From: Thiocapsa sp.
GTDB lineage: Bacteria; Pseudomonadota; Gammaproteobacteria; Chromatiales; Chromatiaceae
Direction of reading: 5' to 3'
Assembly (NCBI RefSeq): GCF_022340925.1
Contig: NZ_JAJDNA010000023.1
Location: 1-37,387 of the forward strand
DNA length: 37,387 nt
Shown: piece by piece, positions 19,284 through 27,690 of the stretch
Layout of the letters: each line of letters begins with the position of its first letter
How positions within the stretch are numbered: the first letter of the stretch is position 1
The notes under the pieces: model-generated
Told to the model about the DNA's origin: nothing
Seen by the model: only the letters and a program-made list of their open reading frames with translations
Databases searched by the model: none
Position numbers and translations under genes: made by a program

Positions 19284-20084
19284 ATGATCCGTGTTTTTCG
19301 TTCTCAACACAGATGTTTTCTGGTTCTCTGTCTCCTCGCGCTCGCGGGTTGCGCGACGGCACCCGAGACAGGACGGCGTCAGGTTTTGCTGATCGATACG
19401 GCGCAGGAGGCCCAGACGGGCCTGCAAGCATTCCAGAAGATCAAGCGGGACACGCCGATCGCGCGCGACCGCAGGGCGGCGGCGCAGCTTCAATCCGTCG
19501 GCCGGCGCATCGCGGGTGTCGTGAGCATCCCTCACGCCGAGTGGGAATTTGTGCTGTTCGAGTCGGATGAGCCCAACGCCTTTGCGCTTCCCGGCGGGAA
19601 GATCGGCGTCAACACCGGCATCCTGCCGATTACCAAGAACGAGGCCGGTCTGGCGACGGTCATCGCCCATGAGATCGCCCACGTGACCGCGCGCCACGGC
19701 GCCGAACGCATGTCCCAGGGACTCCTGGTGCAGATTGGTGGAACCGCTCTGTCCGCGGCGCTCGGAGGCCAGTCGCCGGTCACCCGCGACGTCGCCATGC
19801 AGGCCTATGGTCTCGGCACGAAGGTCGGTGTCATGCTCCCTTACTCGCGAGTCCAGGAGTACGAGGCGGATCGGATCGGGTTGCTCTACATGGCTCGAGC
19901 CGGGTTCGACCCCAACGAGGCCATTGCGTTCTGGCAACGCTTCCAAGCCTACAATCACGGGCGCGGTGGGCGATCGCCCGAATTCCTGAGCACGCACCCA
20001 CTGGACGCCGGCCGCATCGCCGAGCTGCAGCGGTATCTGCCCCGGGCCATGGCCGAGTACGAGCGCACGCGGGCGCGGCGCTGA
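19284..20084 (+). CDS. M48 family metalloprotease, lipoprotein
   Basis: The 266-residue protein starts with a lipoprotein signal peptide (lipobox LAGC near 24-27) and carries the zinc motif HEIAH of M48 peptidases, with the third ligand in the EYEADRIGLLYMARAGFDP segment. The family includes LoiP/YcaL-like envelope proteases that act on misfolded outer-membrane proteins. The specific target here is unknown. The ATG at 19284 is chosen because the signal peptide starts at once; the upstream open frame is not similar. It lies 52 bases before a cytochrome gene in the same direction. Confidence 0.9.
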   Translation: MIRVFRSQHRCFLVLCLLALAGCATAPETGRRQVLLIDTAQEAQTGLQAFQKIKRDTPIARDRRAAAQLQSVGRRIAGVVSIPHAEWEFVLFESDEPNAFALPGGKIGVNTGILPITKNEAGLATVIAHEIAHVTARHGAERMSQGLLVQIGGTALSAALGGQSPVTRDVAMQAYGLGTKVGVMLPYSRVQEYEADRIGLLYMARAGFDPNEAIAFWQRFQAYNHGRGGRSPEFLSTHPLDAGRIAELQRYLPRAMAEYERTRARR

Positions 20085-20136
20085 CGGCACAGGCCGGTGC
20101 GTGGATGGCTCCCCGGATCGAGAGCACCGGATCGAC

Positions 20137-21573
20137 ATGCGCCCGAGACTCCGTCTCCCGTTGAACCCGACTCCATGGGTGCTGGTGGCGCTCCTGCTCC
20201 TCGGCTGCGACCAAGGGGTGCCCGAGAAGGGCGGGATCCACAAGGCCGAGGCGGGGCGCGTCCCGCCGTCGCCGCAGCGTCCCGGTGATCCCCAGAAGGG
20301 CTACGATGCCCTTTTGAACCGCTCCATCGTGACCTGCGGCCTTCCTTACCCCGTCTATGCCAGGAGTCGCGGCGAGGGGGCGGACCCTGGACCCCAGTTT
20401 CCGGGGCGCACCGGGCGCAACGCCGAGCTGCCCTACATGCTGACCGCGCAGGTCGCCCCGTCCGGCGTCGAGATCGTGACGTCCAACTGTCTGGCCTGCC
20501 ACGCGGCGACCTTCGGCGGCGAGCTCGTGATGGGTCTGGGCAATGCGTTTCTGGACCTCACGCTGGACCCGCTGATCGGGATCGAAGCGGCGGGCGCGCT
20601 CGTCCGGAAGGGCCCCGAGGCGGCGGAATGGCGCCGCTGGGCCGATCGGGTCACCGCGATCGCGGACTACATGATCACCGACACCATCGGCGTGAGCTCG
20701 GCGAACAATCTGACCCGGGCCCTGATGGCGCACCGCGATCCCGAGACACTCGCCTGGTCCGACACGCCCCTGATTGAGCCACCGCCCCAGACCCCCCTCC
20801 CGGTGAGCGTGCCGCCCTGGTGGAACATGCGCAAAAAGCATGCGATGTTCTACAACGCGGAGGGCCGGGGGGATCATGTCGGCCACATGATGCTGGCCTC
20901 GACCACCTGCTCCGATTCGGTCGAGGAAGTGCGCGAGATCGACGCCTGGTTCGTGGACGTGCGCGCTTACCTCGCGGGCCTGGAGCCACCGAAGTACCCT
21001 TTTGCCGTCGACCAGGCGCTCGCGGATCAGGGCTACTCGGTCTTCGAGACTTACTGCAAGAAATGTCATGGACGCTACGGTGAGGACTGGCGTTACCCCA
21101 ACCGGGTTGTGGCATTGGGAAAGGTCGGAAGCGATCCCGAGCTGGCCCGCAAAGGTTTCAGCGACGCCGATCGGTTCATCGACTGGTTCCAGCGCTCCGT
21201 CTACGGCGAGCTGAGCCAGATCGCACCGGCGCTGGGATATATCGCGCCGCCGCTGGACGGCGTCTGGGCTACCGCGCCCTATCTGCATAACGGATCGGTG
21301 CCGACCATCGCGGCTCTGCTCGACAGCGGCTCGCGTCCGACCTACTGGCGATTCGATCGCGAAGGCGATGACCGGCCGGCCTACGATGAGGCAAGATTGG
21401 GCTGGGCCTATCGGGAGCTGGACGAGGGCAAGGCCGGCGCCATGAGCTGGGACGAGCGCAACCGCATCTACGACACCAGTCTCACCGGCTATGGCAATCA
21501 GGGACATACCTACGGCGACGAGCTGTCTGAGTCCGAGCGCCTGGCCCTGATCGAGCATCTCAAGACCCTGTGA
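20137..21573 (+). CDS. Diheme c-type cytochrome lipoprotein
   Basis: The 478-residue protein has a lipobox (LLLLGC) after a hydrophobic signal and two c-heme sites, CLACH near residue 119 and CKKCH near 308. The later segment APYLHNGSVPTIAALL is the hallmark of diheme cytochromes related to bacterial cytochrome c peroxidase and rubber-oxygenase-like proteins. A redox or oxygenase role in the periplasm is likely; the substrate is unknown. ATG at 20137 is preferred over the GTG at 20101 because the signal peptide follows at once. The next cytochrome gene begins 26 bases later, so the pair is probably co-transcribed. Confidence 0.85.
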   Translation: MRPRLRLPLNPTPWVLVALLLLGCDQGVPEKGGIHKAEAGRVPPSPQRPGDPQKGYDALLNRSIVTCGLPYPVYARSRGEGADPGPQFPGRTGRNAELPYMLTAQVAPSGVEIVTSNCLACHAATFGGELVMGLGNAFLDLTLDPLIGIEAAGALVRKGPEAAEWRRWADRVTAIADYMITDTIGVSSANNLTRALMAHRDPETLAWSDTPLIEPPPQTPLPVSVPPWWNMRKKHAMFYNAEGRGDHVGHMMLASTTCSDSVEEVREIDAWFVDVRAYLAGLEPPKYPFAVDQALADQGYSVFETYCKKCHGRYGEDWRYPNRVVALGKVGSDPELARKGFSDADRFIDWFQRSVYGELSQIAPALGYIAPPLDGVWATAPYLHNGSVPTIAALLDSGSRPTYWRFDREGDDRPAYDEARLGWAYRELDEGKAGAMSWDERNRIYDTSLTGYGNQGHTYGDELSESERLALIEHLKTL

Positions 21574-21599
21574 AGCGGCCTTATCAGAGGAGATCAAAC

Positions 21600-22094
21600 A
21601 TGATGCGACAGATCGCGCTGGGCACCACCCTCGTTGCGGGCCTGCTGGCCGGGACGCTGCCGGTCGCCGCCGGAGATGAGGGACACGACCTCGGCCTTGT
21701 GACCTGGATGGGGCGGATGCAGTACTACGTGCACAAGCTTGGCTTGTCGCTCGACGCCGGTAACAGGGCGCTTGTCGGCTATTACGTCCACGAGGTCGAG
21801 GAGGTCATCGAGGAGATCGAGAAGATCGAAGACGATGACGGCGTGGCCGTGGGAAGCCTGGTGAAGAAGATCCTCGTCCCGGCGTTCGAGGCCCTCGAAG
21901 GCGCCTTCGACTCCGGCGATCGGGGACGGCTCGATGCCGGATACGACCGGCTAATCGGTGCCTGCAACCAGTGTCACGAGAGCGCCAACCGCTTCTACCT
22001 CGTGATCGAGCGGCGGCACGACAACCCCTATATGCAGCGCTTTGAGCCCCGCGTCTTCGGCGTCGAAACGCCGAACCAGCCGAGCTCGGAGTGA
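21600..22094 (+). CDS. Cytochrome c'-like periplasmic heme protein
   Basis: A 164-residue protein with a clean Sec signal peptide (cleavage after VAAG near 25), then a mostly helical body with one heme site CNQCH near 129-133. A single CxxCH near the C-terminus of a helical bundle recalls cytochrome c'/c556, but the length and the acidic middle (EEVEEVIEEIEKIEDDDG) are not typical. It probably exchanges electrons with, or binds a ligand for, the diheme cytochrome encoded just upstream. AGAGGAGAT precedes the ATG. Confidence 0.75.
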   Translation: MMRQIALGTTLVAGLLAGTLPVAAGDEGHDLGLVTWMGRMQYYVHKLGLSLDAGNRALVGYYVHEVEEVIEEIEKIEDDDGVAVGSLVKKILVPAFEALEGAFDSGDRGRLDAGYDRLIGACNQCHESANRFYLVIERRHDNPYMQRFEPRVFGVETPNQPSSE

Positions 22095-22172
22095 TGCGAG
22101 GCAGGCCCATCGACTCGGACCACGTTGCGCTGGGCGTTGGGGGGTAGAATCTGACGAGCCGCCACATGGGAC

Positions 22173-22199
22173 TTGCAACGTTGAGCGTATGCCTATATT
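22173..22199 (+). promoter_or_regulatory. Promoter of the initiator tRNA gene
   Basis: TTGCAA (22173-22178), 15 bases, then TATATT (22194-22199), ending 14 bases before the tRNA. The spacer is slightly short. Confidence 0.5.
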
Positions 22200-22213
22200 C
22201 TTGGCAGCTCAGT

Positions 22214-22290
<77 letters not shown>

Positions 22291-22298
22291 AAAAACCC

Positions 22299-22333
22299 AA
22301 GGGCCCGCGGATCGTCCCCGGCGCCCTTTTTCT
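22299..22333 (+). terminator. Rho-independent terminator after tRNA-fMet
   Basis: AAGGGC (22299-22304) pairs with GCCCTT (22323-22328), with further GC pairing inside, followed by a T-rich tract. Confidence 0.75.
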
Positions 22334-22769
22334 TTGCCCGCAGGAATGGAGCCATGTTTGGCTGAGGTGGCGCAGATGTGCCCCTGGACAATCAACCCCG
22401 GCGTGGGCTTCGGGGGACCGGCTAGGACCTCCCCATTTTTCACCAGGGCTCGGGCGGCCCGCGAGCCATTTCAGCCGGCCATGCTTGCGGTCTGGACGTG
22501 GTAGAACTTGAGCGGCAGCGGACTCTGGGCTGCCTGGGTCCGGGTGTCCTGGCCAACCGCCGGACCCTGTCGCCGTGAACCTGGGGCACCTGTTCAGCAG
22601 CGGTAACGGCAGGAAACGACGGTCAGAGCGACCTCATCCGCCGCATAGACCAGTCGATTGGCCTCGTGGATCCGGCGCGACCGGATGCGACACCCGCCGC
22701 GAGATCGAGCGGGCGACTGACGCCTCCCCGGTGTTTCGAGTCATTGCCGCCAACAGCCATACCAGATCG
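22334..22769. other. Intergenic stretch, possible gene debris
   Basis: These 436 bases hold no gene I can name. The minus strand has short open stretches with protein-like composition around 22440-22640, but stops interrupt them and I do not recognise a family. Transposase or other debris is possible but not shown. Confidence 0.3.
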
Positions 22770-23717
22770 TCAAGGTTTCGCGGAAAAGACCTCAGTATCC
22801 GGATGGAACGCGTACCAGGCGAACCAGAAGCCGACGATCCCCGGGAGTTGATTGCCGTCGGCCTCGAAGGCTCGGGCGGTCTTGTTCGCCAAGTCGAAGT
22901 GAATCCTCAGCGCGCGCCCTGCGAACGAGTCATTGAATTCCTCGGCGCCCATTCGCGAAAGCTCGGCGAAGGGATAGGCCTTGAAGCGACCCCCGATGTC
23001 CAGCCCCAGCACCCGCTCCTTGGGGTGGTAGCGGCGCGACTTGGCGGCGACCGGAAAGTAGAGTCCGCGCTCGGCGGCGTAGCCGGCGTAGGGGTCACGA
23101 CCATAGTCCCGGTCATGACCCGTGTCGTCGGAGAGCACCAGCGTGTCCGGGTGCTCCTCTTGCCAGGCCCGCCAGGTGGTCTGGGTCAGGGGGACGACCT
23201 CGAGCTTCTCGCCACGCATCGGGCCGCTGATCGCCTGCCGTTTGATCTGACTCCAGAGGGACTCGGTCTGGCGGTCGTAGAGCAGCACGTCACTGTTGTA
23301 GAGCAGCCCCGAGACGCCGAAGCTCAGCTCGCGTCCTCGCGCCTTCGCCGCGAAGGCGACTCCGGTGCCGCAGAGCGGGCAGTAGGTCACCGCGACCCGC
23401 TCGCCGCCGAGGCGGTCATTGACGATCTCGTGCCAGTTCATGATCGCGATCGGATAGGCCTTGGCGTCGCCCGCCCTCGCCAGGCCGAGCACCCGGTCTT
23501 CCGGCTCGATGAAATCGGCGCGCTTGGCCGGGATGAGCTGCGGCCGGTCGATGGCCGGGATGCCGTCCCGGGAAGGCCCGCCCGGATGGATCTGTTCGGC
23601 GGGCACGAGGCTGCCTGTCAGATCGAAGCCGTTGTGCTGCCCCTCGTAGGCGGCGACTAGGGTTGTCGTCAGGAGCAAAGCGGGCAGTCGGAGGTTTCGC
23701 ATCTTGAATGCTGTCAT
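22770..23717 (-). CDS. DUF3179 domain-containing exported protein
   Basis: The 315-residue protein has an N-terminal signal peptide (LPALLLTTTLVAAYEG) and the DUF3179 pattern: IPAIDRPQLIPA, YPIAIMNWHEIVND, VAVTYCPLCGTGVAF with a CxxC, SGLLYNSDVLLYDRQTESLWSQ. The family is common in bacteria and archaea; its function is unknown to me, and the conserved Cys pair and His suggest a metal or redox role. The start may be 23717 or the inner ATG at 23702. It is a single minus-strand gene next to the tRNA. Confidence 0.85.
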   Translation of the reverse strand: MTAFKMRNLRLPALLLTTTLVAAYEGQHNGFDLTGSLVPAEQIHPGGPSRDGIPAIDRPQLIPAKRADFIEPEDRVLGLARAGDAKAYPIAIMNWHEIVNDRLGGERVAVTYCPLCGTGVAFAAKARGRELSFGVSGLLYNSDVLLYDRQTESLWSQIKRQAISGPMRGEKLEVVPLTQTTWRAWQEEHPDTLVLSDDTGHDRDYGRDPYAGYAAERGLYFPVAAKSRRYHPKERVLGLDIGGRFKAYPFAELSRMGAEEFNDSFAGRALRIHFDLANKTARAFEADGNQLPGIVGFWFAWYAFHPDTEVFSAKP

Positions 23718-24174
23718 GGCCCGGTCTCCCTGTTTGTCGTCCCGTTCGTTGGGGGGTGATGCCTGAACGGGGCCCGCTCCCGGCGTTGGCAGCCGAGAAA
23801 GCCGACGACTCCCAGCCCTTGATCGACGGGATCAGGGCCAGCGTTGCAGAGGCCCGCGTGCGACTTCGGCTTCCTGGGTCAGGACTGGTCATGGCGCGGG
23901 TTGGGCGCTTGAGCTCGCCGCCGCGGACGACTTCGAGGCCGTGGTGCAGCCCCTGTGGGCCCGTGCCCAGGGTGGTGACGAAGCCGCCTACACCGGGAGT
24001 CGCTCGCTCGCATCGCCGGCCTTCGTCGCCGTGTGGTACAGCCTCGGCATCGCCTTGGCCGGCGGACTCGGTGCCGCCCTGGGGCCCGGCCTCCTGCGCT
24101 GGTAGGCATCGCGGCTCGGCGACAGCGAGTCGGCCTTGCTGGGGCGCCGTCGCCAACCCGCTTCCGCCGCCGAA
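23718..24174. other. Decayed region with an unidentified C-terminal gene fragment
   Basis: On the plus strand a protein-like frame (about 23895-24105) reads LELAAADDFEAVVQPLWA and ends in a hydrophobic segment ALAGGLGAALGPGLLRW before TAG. A second frame just upstream (GFLGQDWSWRGLG) may belong to it across a frameshift. It looks like the end of a broken membrane-protein gene, but I cannot identify it. Confidence 0.3.
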
Positions 24175-24285
24175 TCCCCAGGGTTTCGGGCGCCTGTCTC
24201 CGATCCCTTGGTCGGCCGCGATAGTGGCATGCAGCCTTTTGCAGTCCCGGGCGAAGCGGCGGGTCTGGACGACCCCGTAGGTCAT
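24175..24285 (-). pseudogene. Truncated RelE/ParE-type toxin
   Basis: The frame starts at ATG 24285, overlapping the antitoxin stop by four bases (ATGA), and reads MTYGVVQTRRFARDCKRLHA, the normal start of a RelE/ParE-superfamily toxin. Similarity ends after about 25-35 residues, and the rest of the usual 90 residues with the catalytic region is missing. The toxin is therefore broken while the antitoxin gene remains. Confidence 0.7.
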
Positions 24286-24527
24286 TGGCGTTGGCCGCGC
24301 GGCTCGAATGGCGTCGCTTGCTCACGGGGCTCGGCGAGGGACGCCGACGCCTCCGCGACGAAGGTGACCGGCAGATCCGGGTTGTCGAGCGCTGCCCGCC
24401 CCACCTTGGCCCAGTACTCGATCTGGCCCGGTATGGTGCGATGTTGCGAGGCGGCATCGGACCTTGCCTGCTCGTAGAGGTCGCGCGGGATGTGCACTGA
24501 AATGGTGTCGCTGCTCGGGTTCCCCAT
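24282..24527 (-). CDS. ParD-like antitoxin of a type II TA pair
   Basis: An 81-residue protein with a ParD-like layout: DTISVHIPRDLYEQARSDAA at the N-terminus and a helical IPGQIEYWAKVGRAALDNP segment. Such antitoxins bind their own promoter and neutralise the toxin. It is the first gene of a coupled pair whose toxin is truncated, so it is an orphan antitoxin. An inverted repeat lies 14 bases upstream of its ATG. Confidence 0.8.
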   Translation of the reverse strand: MGNPSSDTISVHIPRDLYEQARSDAASQHRTIPGQIEYWAKVGRAALDNPDLPVTFVAEASASLAEPREQATPFEPRGQRQ

Positions 24528-24540
24528 TGGATGTCACCGT

Positions 24541-24556
24541 TACCACATTTTTGGTA
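24541..24556 (-). promoter_or_regulatory. Candidate operator of the ParD-like gene
   Basis: TACCA (24541-24545) and TGGTA (24552-24556) form an inverted repeat with a six-base spacer, 14 bases before the antitoxin start. Autoregulation is usual for the family. The remaining bases 24557-24896 before the ATPase gene hold no gene I can support. Confidence 0.4.
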
Positions 24557-24896
24557 GACGAGGATAGTCCATGCGGCTGCCGTCCTGAACGGGCAGGACG
24601 ACATCGGTCTCAGCACGTCGACAGGCAAGGAAGGCTCGACCGCCGGTCTGCGGCCTCCGGCACAGATGAACCCCTTTTCCCTGGGCCACTTGGCACCCTG
24701 GATGCCACGCTGCGATCGGACGGGCGAGAGTGAACCATGCCCCGCTTTCGCTTGCCCAAAAGGTCAAGCAGCCGCTTCAGGTGCTTCCGTTCCTGCATTC
24801 GGCGCGCGCTGGTCGCCCCTTCAGCCGCACCTGCGGGAAAGGGTCACTGACGCATTGCCGCCGTGGGCGAAGGGCATTCGGAGGTCAAGACACCCA

Positions 24897-27212
24897 ATGA
24901 ATCGCGGGCACATCGATCCGGTCTGCGGGATGAGCGTGACGCCGGAGACGGCCTCGGGGACCCACGAGCACCGGGGCGAGCGCTATGTCTTCTGCTCCGA
25001 GGGCTGCCTGGCACGTTTCGCTGCGGATCCGGAGAGATATCTGACGACGCAGGAGGCGGCGCCCTCGCCGGCGGACGTCGAGTACACCTGTCCGATGCAT
25101 CCCCAGGTCCAACAAACGGGTCCGGGGTCCTGTCCGATGTGCGGCATGGCCCTGGAGCCGAAGGTGACCGGTCTCGAGGAGGGGCCCGATCCGGAGCTCG
25201 TCGACATGCGGCGCCGGTTCCGCATCTCGGCGGTCCTCACCCTGCCGGTCTTCCTGCTGGCGATGGGCGAGATGCTCCCGTGGTTTGACCGGGTCGTGCC
25301 GACGGGCCTCTCGGTCTGGGTGCAATGCCTGCTGGCCACGCCGGTCGTCGTCTGGGGCGGTTGGCCCTTCTTCCGGCGGGCCTGGGCCTCGGTCACGCAC
25401 CTCAGCCCGAACATGTTCACGCTGATCGCGATCGGCACGGGCGCCTCGCTGATCTACAGCCTCGCGGCCCTGCTGTTTCCGCAGCTGTTTCCCGAGACCC
25501 TGCGCGACCCCCACTCCGGTCTGATCCCCGTCTATTTCGAGGCGGCGGCCGTGATCACCACGCTCGTCCTGCTCGGGCAGGTTTTGGAGCTGCGCGCACG
25601 CGCCCAGACTGCGGGCGCCATCAGGGAGCTGCTCCGCCTCGCCCCCGAGACCGCGACCCTGGTCGGGCCCGACGGCACCGAGGAGGTGATCGACATCGGG
25701 CGCGTGGAGGCGGGCGCGGTTCTGCGCGTCAAGGCGAACGAGCGGGTGCCGACCGACGGCGAGATCATCGAGGGCCGCACGGCGGTCGATGAGTCCATGG
25801 TAACCGGTGAATCCATTCCGGTGGAGAAGACCAAGGGCAGCAAGGTGATCGGTGGAACGCTCAACGGCCGCCGCCCTTTCCTCATGCGGGCCGAGACGGT
25901 CGGCAGTGAGACCATGCTGGCCAAGATCGTCAAGATGGTCGGCGAGGCCCAGCGCAGCCGTGCGCCGATCCAGCGTCTGGCGGACGTGGTCTCCGCCTAC
26001 TTCGTGCCGGTGGTCATCCTGATCGCGATCCTCGCCTTCATCGTCTGGATGCTGGTCGGGAATCTGAGCTACGCCATCGTCGCCGCTGTCTCCGTCCTGA
26101 TCATCGCCTGCCCCTGCGCCCTCGGCCTCGCCACGCCCATGTCGATCATGGTCGGGACCGGGCGCGGGGCAGGGAGCGGCGTGCTGGTCAAGCAGGCGGA
26201 GGCCCTAGAGGTTCTGGAGCGGATCGACGCCATCGTCGTCGACAAGACCGGCACCCTGACCGAGGGGCGACCCGGCGTGCAGCGGGTCGTGGCCTTCGAC
26301 GGGAGCGACGAGCGTGAAGTTCTGCGCATCGCCGCGAGTCTCGAGCGGTCGAGCGAGCACCCGCTGGCGGGCGCCGTCCTGGAGGAGGCCCAGGCGCGCG
26401 GTGTGACGACCGCGGCGGTCGAGGCCCCCGAGTCGCTCACCGGTGTCGGCCTGGTCGGGACCCTAGACGGCCGCAGGGTCGCGGTCGGGAGCGAGCGCAT
26501 CCTCGCGGAGCCGGCAGCGCGGGGCGATGGCTCTGCTCCGTCGCCCGGACCGGGATCGCCCGAGGCAGAGACGCTGGCGCAGGAGATGCGGACGCAGGGT
26601 CAGACCCTGATGTTTGTCACCCTGGAGGGCCGGCTCGCCGGTCTCATCGGTGTCGCCGACGCGATCAAGCCGTCCGCCAGACAGGCCGTCGACGCCCTGC
26701 ACCGCCGCGGTATCGAGGTCATCATGATGACCGGAGACAATCGCACCACCGCGGAAGTGGTCGCCCGCGCCTTGGGTATCGATCAGGTCTTTGCCGAGGT
26801 CACGCCCGAGGACAAGGCCGGCCGTGTGAAGTCGCTCCAGCAGACCGGGCGCAGGGTGGCGATGGCGGGAGACGGCGTCAACGACGCGCCGGCCCTGGCC
26901 CAGGCCGACGTCGGGATCGCCTTCGCCACCGGCACGGATGTGGCCATCGAGTCCGCCGACATCACCCTGCTCAAACCCGATCTGACGGGCCTCCTCAAGG
27001 CCCACAACCTGAGCCGGGCGACCCTGCGCAACATCCGCCAGAATCTCCTCTTCGCCCTCGGTTACAACGCCCTGGGGGTCCCGGTGGCGGCCGGCGTGCT
27101 CTATCCGGTCCTGGGTGTGCTGCTGTCGCCGATGATCGCGAGCGCCGCCATGACACTGAGCTCGGTGTCGGTGATTACAAATGCCCTGAGGCTGCGACGG
27201 GTGCCCTTGTGA
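24897..27212 (+). CDS. Copper/heavy-metal-translocating P1B-type ATPase
   Basis: This pump exports Cu+ or Ag+ across the inner membrane. The 771-residue protein starts with a YHS domain (DPVCGMSV, residues 7-14) and a heavy-metal-binding YTCPMHPQV domain (near 62-70) with MCGM at about 81-84, in place of the usual HMA domain. Then come paired membrane helices, TGES, the metal-binding CPC in [13 protein letters not shown], the phosphorylation site DKTGTLTEG, the SEHPLAGAV motif and [11 protein letters not shown]. The ATG at 24897 is chosen since the YHS motif follows at once. It stands between two broken TA loci. Metal choice is inferred from family motifs. Confidence 0.93.
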   Translation: MNRGHIDPVCGMSVTPETASGTHEHRGERYVFCSEGCLARFAADPERYLTTQEAAPSPADVEYTCPMHPQVQQTGPGSCPMCGMALEPKVTGLEEGPDPELVDMRRRFRISAVLTLPVFLLAMGEMLPWFDRVVPTGLSVWVQCLLATPVVVWGGWPFFRRAWASVTHLSPNMFTLIAIGTGASLIYSLAALLFPQLFPETLRDPHSGLIPVYFEAAAVITTLVLLGQVLELRARAQTAGAIRELLRLAPETATLVGPDGTEEVIDIGRVEAGAVLRVKANERVPTDGEIIEGRTAVDESMVTGESIPVEKTKGSKVIGGTLNGRRPFLMRAETVGSETMLAKIVKMVGEAQRSRAPIQRLADVVSAYFVPVVILIAILAFIVWMLVGNLSYAIVAAVSVLIIACPCALGLATPMSIMVGTGRGAGSGVLVKQAEALEVLERIDAIVVDKTGTLTEGRPGVQRVVAFDGSDEREVLRIAASLERSSEHPLAGAVLEEAQARGVTTAAVEAPESLTGVGLVGTLDGRRVAVGSERILAEPAARGDGSAPSPGPGSPEAETLAQEMRTQGQTLMFVTLEGRLAGLIGVADAIKPSARQAVDALHRRGIEVIMMTGDNRTTAEVVARALGIDQVFAEVTPEDKAGRVKSLQQTGRRVAMAGDGVNDAPALAQADVGIAFATGTDVAIESADITLLKPDLTGLLKAHNLSRATLRNIRQNLLFALGYNALGVPVAAGVLYPVLGVLLSPMIASAAMTLSSVSVITNALRLRRVPL

Positions 27213-27304
27213 GATATGCCAAGGGGAGCGCGCGCCTTGGGGCTCAGTTGGCGGGCATCGGTCACGATCCACAGGAAGGCGTGCGTATCCAGCAGAACCC
27301 TTAC
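27213..27304 (-). pseudogene. PIN-domain (VapC-type) toxin remnant
   Basis: Reading minus from GTA at 27304 gives VRVLLDTHAFLWIVTDARQL and then SPKARA, the usual start of PIN-domain toxins, including the first catalytic Asp. It is cut after about 30 residues, exactly where the ATPase gene ends. The original start codon is probably lost or GTA-altered. Confidence 0.75.
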
Positions 27305-27314
27305 CTAAAGTGTT

Positions 27315-27532
27315 TTATGAATAATCGTCCGGAAGCTCATTGAAGTCGGCCCCATCGTAACGAGCCCCCGAGCTTCTCCGAGACGACGGCGTTTCGCAGG
27401 CGGCGCAATGGGGACCAGTCGCACGACCGGCTTGTTGGCGCGCGCGATGCCGACGTCCTGTCCTGCCTCTGCCAGGGCGATCAGGCGCGAAAGTTGAGTC
27501 TTCGCATCGTGGATGTTGACCTACTCGCTCAC
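27315..27532 (-). pseudogene. Phd/YefM-type antitoxin remnant
   Basis: The minus strand reads VNIHDAKTQLSRLIALAEAG, then PVVRLVPIAPPAKRRRLGEA, typical of Phd/YefM antitoxins paired with PIN toxins. A TAG at 27521-27523 cuts the frame from the GTG at 27530-27532. A one-base frameshift near 27350-27370 separates the body from its end (DGADFNELPDDYS, stop at 27315). The antitoxin is thus broken twice. Confidence 0.75.
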
Positions 27533-27690
27533 GAAACCGCCCTTATCCAGCCGGAAGGTTGGTTCCAGCGTAGCAGTCTCTAAGCTGGCGTTTTGCCCGT
27601 TGCATGATGAGTCGGAATGCGCCGGGGACTGAAGGGCGCCCGATGGCGGCGTGCGCCGCGGCGAGTGCGGCGCCCGGACCCAGACGGCCG

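Noticed and set aside
19831..21597. 588-codon open frame antisense to the M48 and cytochrome genes
   Set aside because: Low-information Arg/Gly/His-rich composition, no start signal or family features; the plus-strand genes with heme and lipobox motifs explain the region.
22440..22640. Transposase fragment on the minus strand
   Set aside because: Short protein-like runs exist but no motif of a known transposase family could be named, so it is reported only as unassigned sequence.
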